Below are positions 59,861-64,000 of a DNA stretch of 64,000 nucleotides, piece after piece (positions within the stretch are counted from its first letter, which is position 1; each line of letters starts with the position of its first letter). The position numbers and the translations under genes are program-made. This DNA is from Erythrobacter rubeus (lineage in GTDB: Bacteria > Pseudomonadota > Alphaproteobacteria > Sphingomonadales > Sphingomonadaceae): positions 292,457 through 356,456 of the forward strand of contig NZ_JACXLC010000001.1 in NCBI RefSeq assembly GCF_014705715.1, given 5' to 3'. The notes under the pieces are model-generated. The model was given only the letters and a program-made list of their open reading frames with translations. It had not been told where the DNA came from and did no database searches.

Positions 59861-61195
59861 ATGATGAATACCTTTAAAAGAATTATGCAACACGTGCGCC
59901 CAAATAGCAGGGTTCGCGGCAATCTTGATGCACACACTGTCAGCAAGTTAAGCGGCTGGGCGGCAGCGCGAGATGGTGCGGATGTCGAGGTCGAAGCATG
60001 GCTCGATGGCACGCTCGCCGCGAGATCGGCAACTGGCGGAGACCGTCCGGACGTCGAATTGAGCCTGCCTGACTATTCGCAAGCTCGCTCCAGTGGCTTT
60101 TCGCTCGATGTTCCTGAAGATGCAATTCCGACGCATCGCGTAAGCAACATTAAAGTGATAGCCCGGGCGAAAGGACTCTCGAGGTCCGAAGCACAATTGG
60201 CGATGGTTAAGGTGGCCGGAGATGCCTTGATCGAACGTTTAGCATCAGCGACTAAACTGGACGTAGCGGGACCGTTTCCATCACCTGTGATTGACGTTGT
60301 GGCGGCTTTTAAGTCCGATTATGTTGACGACTTGCGATCCGCGGCGGGTCAGAAGCGATTTATCGACGGCTTGCGGGAAATCCTGGTCGTTCCTTCGCTA
60401 CGTGAGACGCGCGCGATCGCCGACTATGTCCGATATCTGCAAGCCGTTACGGCGCACTTCGCGTTCGTTGAACGTTTCTTCCCCACCGCGAATCCGAAAG
60501 CTCGCCCCGGATCGGCGGATTTTCATGGCAAACCCAATTCCGTCTCTGAAATCTTGTCGATAGCGCATCACCTTTATGTTCTTCGCTCTCATGACGTGAC
60601 AGGCGACTTCGCCGAGTTCGGATGTTTCAAGGGATTCAGCTCGGCCATGTTGAGTTTTGCCTGTCAACAACTCGGCCTGAGAATGCACGTTTTTGACTCT
60701 TTCGAGGGTCTGCCCGAGGCAGATGGGAGCGGATATACCAAGGGCGACTATGCGGGGAGTTTGGAAGAAGTAACCGAAAATGTGCGTCGTCTCGGAGCAA
60801 TAGAGCAAGTGACGTTTCACAAGGGATTCTACGCGGACACCTTTCGCGACTACCGCCCTCCGAAACTCATGTGTCTTTGGATGGATGTCGATCTCGAAGT
60901 GTCGGCTAAAGACTTGATTGTCGTCGCTGACCAGCTGGATCCCCAGGCCGCGCTGTTCAGTCATGAGTGCGTGGCCGATATGTTTCAGAATGGTGAGGTT
61001 GTCACTTCCGCCCGACCTGACAATCCGATCCCGCCTGTCCTTGAGCGTTTTGAGGAGCTAGGCCGTCCATTGACCGGGCATTTTCTGTGCGGGCACACCG
61101 CTGCATTGTGGCCACGTGAATCAGGTATCCCAGTCTTGCAGCACGAGTCACTTACCTACCTGCTCAGTATCCTTCGCGACGAAGTGTTCGAATAG
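59861..61195 (+). CDS. TylF/MycF-type SAM-dependent O-methyltransferase with an N-terminal beta module
   Basis: A 444-residue protein. Residues about 20-115 resemble a short beta module found at the ends of bacterial glycan enzymes (VRGNLDAHTVSKLSGWAAA then VEAWLDGTLAARS, ending GFSLDVPEDAIP). The C-terminal 230 residues form a class I methyltransferase: GDFAEFGCFKGFSSAMLS (SAM motif I), VFDSFEGLPE (motif II) and LWMDVDLEVSAKD (metal-binding Asp of TylF). TylF enzymes methylate sugar hydroxyls. The module suggests polysaccharide or lipopolysaccharide modification. The neighbouring gene is a PhyH-type oxygenase. Confidence 0.85.
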   Translation: MMNTFKRIMQHVRPNSRVRGNLDAHTVSKLSGWAAARDGADVEVEAWLDGTLAARSATGGDRPDVELSLPDYSQARSSGFSLDVPEDAIPTHRVSNIKVIARAKGLSRSEAQLAMVKVAGDALIERLASATKLDVAGPFPSPVIDVVAAFKSDYVDDLRSAAGQKRFIDGLREILVVPSLRETRAIADYVRYLQAVTAHFAFVERFFPTANPKARPGSADFHGKPNSVSEILSIAHHLYVLRSHDVTGDFAEFGCFKGFSSAMLSFACQQLGLRMHVFDSFEGLPEADGSGYTKGDYAGSLEEVTENVRRLGAIEQVTFHKGFYADTFRDYRPPKLMCLWMDVDLEVSAKDLIVVADQLDPQAALFSHECVADMFQNGEVVTSARPDNPIPPVLERFEELGRPLTGHFLCGHTAALWPRESGIPVLQHESLTYLLSILRDEVFE

Positions 61196-61249
61196 TTTTC
61201 GAACACCAACGCGTTTGGTTTTTTCTCAGAACAATTTGGGCGATTGAAG

Positions 61250-62233
61250 ATGTCAGATCAGACTGGTCACAGGCCTACCAAATCTTCGGCGCTCTTTCCT
61301 GGTGTACCCTTCATCGAGTCTCCGATATTCGAGAGCGAAGAACTCTCCGATTTTTCGGATCAAGAACGAGCACTGGCTCGGGATCTCAATGCACATGGCT
61401 TCGCGATCATCGACTTTCCCGATACCGAAATAGACGCGCGAATCGAGAGGATTAAGAAGAATCTTGGTCCTCGCTTTGATATACCTTTGGACATTCCAAC
61501 GGCAGACAAGACAGAAGGCGAGCGCCGTATCCAGGACGCGTGGACCTTTGACGAAGATGTTCGCGCTATTGCGTCAAATCCGAAGATGCTGGACCTACTC
61601 GGCAAACTGTATGGCCGACGTCCTTTCCCGTTTCAGACACTCAACTTTCCTGTTGGAACCCAGCAGGCGGCCCACGCCGACGCGGTCCATTTCTCAAGTC
61701 TGCCCGAAAGGTTCATGTGCGGTGTTTGGGTTGCGATGGAAGATGTCTCTCTAGAGGCAGGGCCCTTGTTTTACGTGAGGGGATCGCACCGCTGGCCAAT
61801 TATGACGAATGCGATGATCGGCCGGCGCGGCTACGGAAGCGAGCTCGCTTCGGCTCAAGATCCCTATGCCGATGCATGGCAGGCATTGTGTCAGACGTAC
61901 CAAAAGACCGAAGAACCCTTTCTGGCGCGCAAGGGCCAGGCATTGATCTGGTGCGCGAACCTCTTGCACGGCGGAAGTCGCCAGCTTGATCCAACGCTCA
62001 CCAGGTGGTCGCAGGTAACACACTATTTTTTTGATGATTGCATCTATTACACGCCAGCTCTTTCCGACGAAACGATCGGTCAGCTAACGCTTCGCAACCA
62101 CACTTCGGTATCGGATCAGAAACCCAAACAAAGCACGTATCTTGGCGAAGCCGTAGTCGATCCTTCGCGTAAGGGGCTCCGGCGTTCTGTGGTCGGGAGA
62201 GCTGGCAAGTTGGTCAAAAGCCTCGTTAGGTAG
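61250..62233 (+). CDS. Phytanoyl-CoA dioxygenase (PhyH)-family oxygenase
   Basis: A 327-residue Fe(II)/2-oxoglutarate oxygenase. The first His and Asp ligands lie in QQAAHADAVHFSS, the distal His in WCANLLHGGSRQL with a following Arg. The product is close in the family to hydroxylases and halogenase relatives of sugars and lipids. The ATG at 61250 is 54 bases after the methyltransferase stop, so the two are probably one unit that modifies a glycan or small molecule. A TTG at 61244 is also in frame. Confidence 0.82.
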   Translation: MSDQTGHRPTKSSALFPGVPFIESPIFESEELSDFSDQERALARDLNAHGFAIIDFPDTEIDARIERIKKNLGPRFDIPLDIPTADKTEGERRIQDAWTFDEDVRAIASNPKMLDLLGKLYGRRPFPFQTLNFPVGTQQAAHADAVHFSSLPERFMCGVWVAMEDVSLEAGPLFYVRGSHRWPIMTNAMIGRRGYGSELASAQDPYADAWQALCQTYQKTEEPFLARKGQALIWCANLLHGGSRQLDPTLTRWSQVTHYFFDDCIYYTPALSDETIGQLTLRNHTSVSDQKPKQSTYLGEAVVDPSRKGLRRSVVGRAGKLVKSLVR

Positions 62234-62506
62234 CCAAGATATTTCTGGCTTTGCTAGATCAACGCACTCACCCCGATCGCAGGTTCTGGCACCTTTCCAA
62301 TGACTTAAGTGGATCCACGTCGTTGCTGTCATGGATGTTGGCTTTTGCCGAGCTTGCGGAATGTCGAAAAATCCGTTGGCATAGCGCCGTAAATGCACAG
62401 TCTTTCGGACCAAACGAGGCGCCATCGAGTAAAAAGCGAACACGTTATGTGCGCTACCACTTCGTAGAAACTGGCGTTACACTGCCTCCGCACAAAGGAG
62501 AGTCTC
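62234..62506. other. Intergenic stretch before the molybdenum hydroxylase gene
   Basis: About 270 bases with no credible gene on either strand. AAAGGAG at 62494-62500 is the ribosome-binding site of the next gene, whose promoter should lie in this stretch. Confidence 0.5.
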
Positions 62507-64000
62507 GTGTTTCTACGCAATATGGGGATCATCCCCGGGAAGGCGCAATCCGGAGCTGACGAGGGCAGCGGGGCTTCGATCACGAACCTCAGCCGGCGCA
62601 GTTTCGTTGCAGGATCGGGCCTCTTCGTTATCGGTGTGACGCTCGCCGGATGCTCGAGTTACGTAGAACCCGATGTGGATGCGAACGCGTTCGACTTGCC
62701 CGATCCCGGCGCAAGTCCGCTGACGCAAGTCGCTGGTGGAGACGCGACCCCGGCGCTGTGGATCGCGATCGAGGAAGATGGCACGGTCAAGATTACCTGC
62801 CACCGATCCGAGATGGGGCAGCAGGTCTGGACCTCGATGGCACAGATCGTGGCTGACGAGCTCGAAGCGGACTGGGACAAGGTGCAGATCGTGCAGGCCG
62901 AAGGGCACGAGCGCTACGGCGATCAGAATACCGATGGTTCACGCTCCGTCAGGTACAATTTCCATCGGCTGCGTATCGCGGGTGCAGCCATGCGTTCCAT
63001 GCTCACTGAAGCCGCGGCACTGTTCTGGGAAATGAACCCGGCCGAATGCTCCGCTGCCGAAGGTCTCGTCAGCAATTCGCAGAACAGCGACACGCTCTCC
63101 TACGGAAACCTGGCCGAGCTTGCCGCGCGGCTCGAAATTCCGGCTGAGGATGAGATTAACCTGAAAGAGCCGGACGAATGGCGCTTCATCAACAAGGAAA
63201 TCCCTTCGCTGACCATTCCGCTTATCACGCGGGGGCAGGGAACATTCGGCATCGATGTCGACCGTCCCGGGATGGTCTACGCGGTTGTCGCCCGCCCGCC
63301 GCAGGTCTTCGGCCGGGTAGGGAGCGTCGATGATACCGCAGCGCTTGAGGTTCCGGGCATGCTGCAGACCGTTCGGCTTCGGGATGCGAAACCGCCAGCC
63401 TTGTTCCAACCGATGGGCGGCGTCGCGGTGATCGCCCGAAACACCTGGGCCGCGATCCAGGGACGCAACGCGCTCGATATCGAGTGGATCGATGGTCCGA
63501 ATGCCCGGTACGAATCCGTCAGCTTTGGCGAGGCCATGAAGCGCACGGCAAGGCGTCCCGGCACTGTCCGGCGTGAGCGCGGCAATGTGCAAACGGGAAT
63601 GGCAGACGCTGCCCAGCGCATCGAGGCGGAGTATTACGCGCCGCACCTCTCGCAATCACCCATGGAGCCGCCTTCTGCGACCGCGCAGTGGACCGGCGAC
63701 AAGCTGGAAGTGTGGGCCTGCGTGCAGGATCCGCAGACGACCCGCCAGACGATTGCCGATCTGCTTGAGATCGACAAGGAGAACATCACCGTCAATGCGA
63801 CGTGGCTGGGCGGGGCGTTCGGCCGTAAATCGAAGCCCGATTTTGCCGTCGAAGCCGCGTTGATCGCGAAAGAAGTCGGTAAGCCGGTCAAGGTTACTTG
63901 GACCCGTGAGGACGAAGTGCGCCACGGCTTCTATCATTCGGCAAGCGCGCAGCGACTGGAGGCGGGGCTTGACGAAGATGGCAAATGTACGAGCTATCTG
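62507..64000 (+). CDS. Xanthine-dehydrogenase-family molybdenum hydroxylase large subunit (3' end outside window)
   Basis: The frame is open to the window edge (498 codons). It resembles the large, molybdopterin-binding subunit of isoquinoline 1-oxidoreductase/aldehyde dehydrogenases (IorB/CoxL type): ALWIAIEEDGTVKITCHRSEMGQQVWTS (shortened here to its recognisable ends), RGQGTFGIDVDRPGMVYAVVARPP, and VNATWLGGAFGRKSKPDFAVE. The N-terminus has a Tat motif (LSRRSF) directly followed by LAGC, so the protein may be a Tat-exported lipoprotein. The GTG at 62507 has AAAGGAG six bases upstream. Confidence 0.9.
   Translation, partial: MFLRNMGIIPGKAQSGADEGSGASITNLSRRSFVAGSGLFVIGVTLAGCSSYVEPDVDANAFDLPDPGASPLTQVAGGDATPALWIAIEEDGTVKITCHRSEMGQQVWTSMAQIVADELEADWDKVQIVQAEGHERYGDQNTDGSRSVRYNFHRLRIAGAAMRSMLTEAAALFWEMNPAECSAAEGLVSNSQNSDTLSYGNLAELAARLEIPAEDEINLKEPDEWRFINKEIPSLTIPLITRGQGTFGIDVDRPGMVYAVVARPPQVFGRVGSVDDTAALEVPGMLQTVRLRDAKPPALFQPMGGVAVIARNTWAAIQGRNALDIEWIDGPNARYESVSFGEAMKRTARRPGTVRRERGNVQTGMADAAQRIEAEYYAPHLSQSPMEPPSATAQWTGDKLEVWACVQDPQTTRQTIADLLEIDKENITVNATWLGGAFGRKSKPDFAVEAALIAKEVGKPVKVTWTREDEVRHGFYHSASAQRLEAGLDEDGKCTSYL

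Noticed and set aside
1..64000. CRISPR arrays
   Set aside because: No regularly spaced direct repeats of 20-40 bases were seen anywhere in the window.

Overview
The window looks like chromosome of a GC-rich alphaproteobacterium, most likely Sphingomonadales and probably the Erythrobacteraceae (Erythrobacter/Qipengyuania-like). This rests on the kinds of proteins present (tolQRAB-pal, one bifunctional Rsh, an alphaproteobacterial SLC13/infC/pdeM/hemF neighbourhood, many TonB-dependent receptors) and not on an rRNA gene, since none is present. The placement is an inference.

Region by region: 0-4 kb is the Tol-Pal envelope operon (tolQ cut by the window edge) followed by an unreported-looking 55-residue secreted peptide gene. 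4-9.5 kb holds a J-domain protein, a DoxX/NTF2-like pair facing an HxlR regulator, an atypical SDR, a PLP trans-sulfuration enzyme and a DNA/RNA endonuclease. 9.6-21.2 kb is core genome: an SLC13 carrier carrying an in-frame palindromic insertion, infC with an apparent ATA start, pdeM, hemF with an I78 inhibitor lipoprotein, a trypsin-like autotransporter, the (p)ppGpp enzyme Rsh and a periplasmic cyclophilin. Dispersed palindromic repeats sit between several of these genes. A tRNA-Ser(GGA) lies at 21.7 kb.

22-30.8 kb is an accessory cluster: DUF1826, MerC-like, a TonB-dependent receptor, an ABC exporter with two permeases, a hydrolase fragment, a secreted AstE/AspA-like metalloenzyme and a decayed tyrosine recombinase. 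It reads as a metal- or metallophore-handling operon. 30.9-34.9 kb is copper resistance: csoR and a glutaredoxin-MauE fusion divergent from copA-copB, with a CsoR-type operator between them.

35.2-43 kb is the most unusual block: an HlyD adaptor, a C39-peptidase ABC exporter, a sulfotransferase, a Fic-domain protein and a 266-residue protein with a textbook double-glycine leader, a Gly/Trp-rich tract and a glycine-zipper segment. A zinc-ribbon membrane protein and a lipoprotein hydrolase follow. Close packing and overlaps suggest one transcription unit that makes, possibly modifies and exports a large bacteriocin-like protein.

43.3-53.7 kb carries two TonB receptor-PhoD phosphatase pairs around an AraC-type regulator. 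54-58.3 kb is an iron-uptake operon (TonB receptor, DUF3649-like, PepSY, DUF3325-like) behind two Fur-like boxes. 58.3-62.2 kb contains an inactivated IS6-family element, a gene-poor stretch, and a TylF-type methyltransferase next to a phytanoyl-CoA-dioxygenase-type enzyme. The right edge cuts a molybdenum-hydroxylase large subunit.
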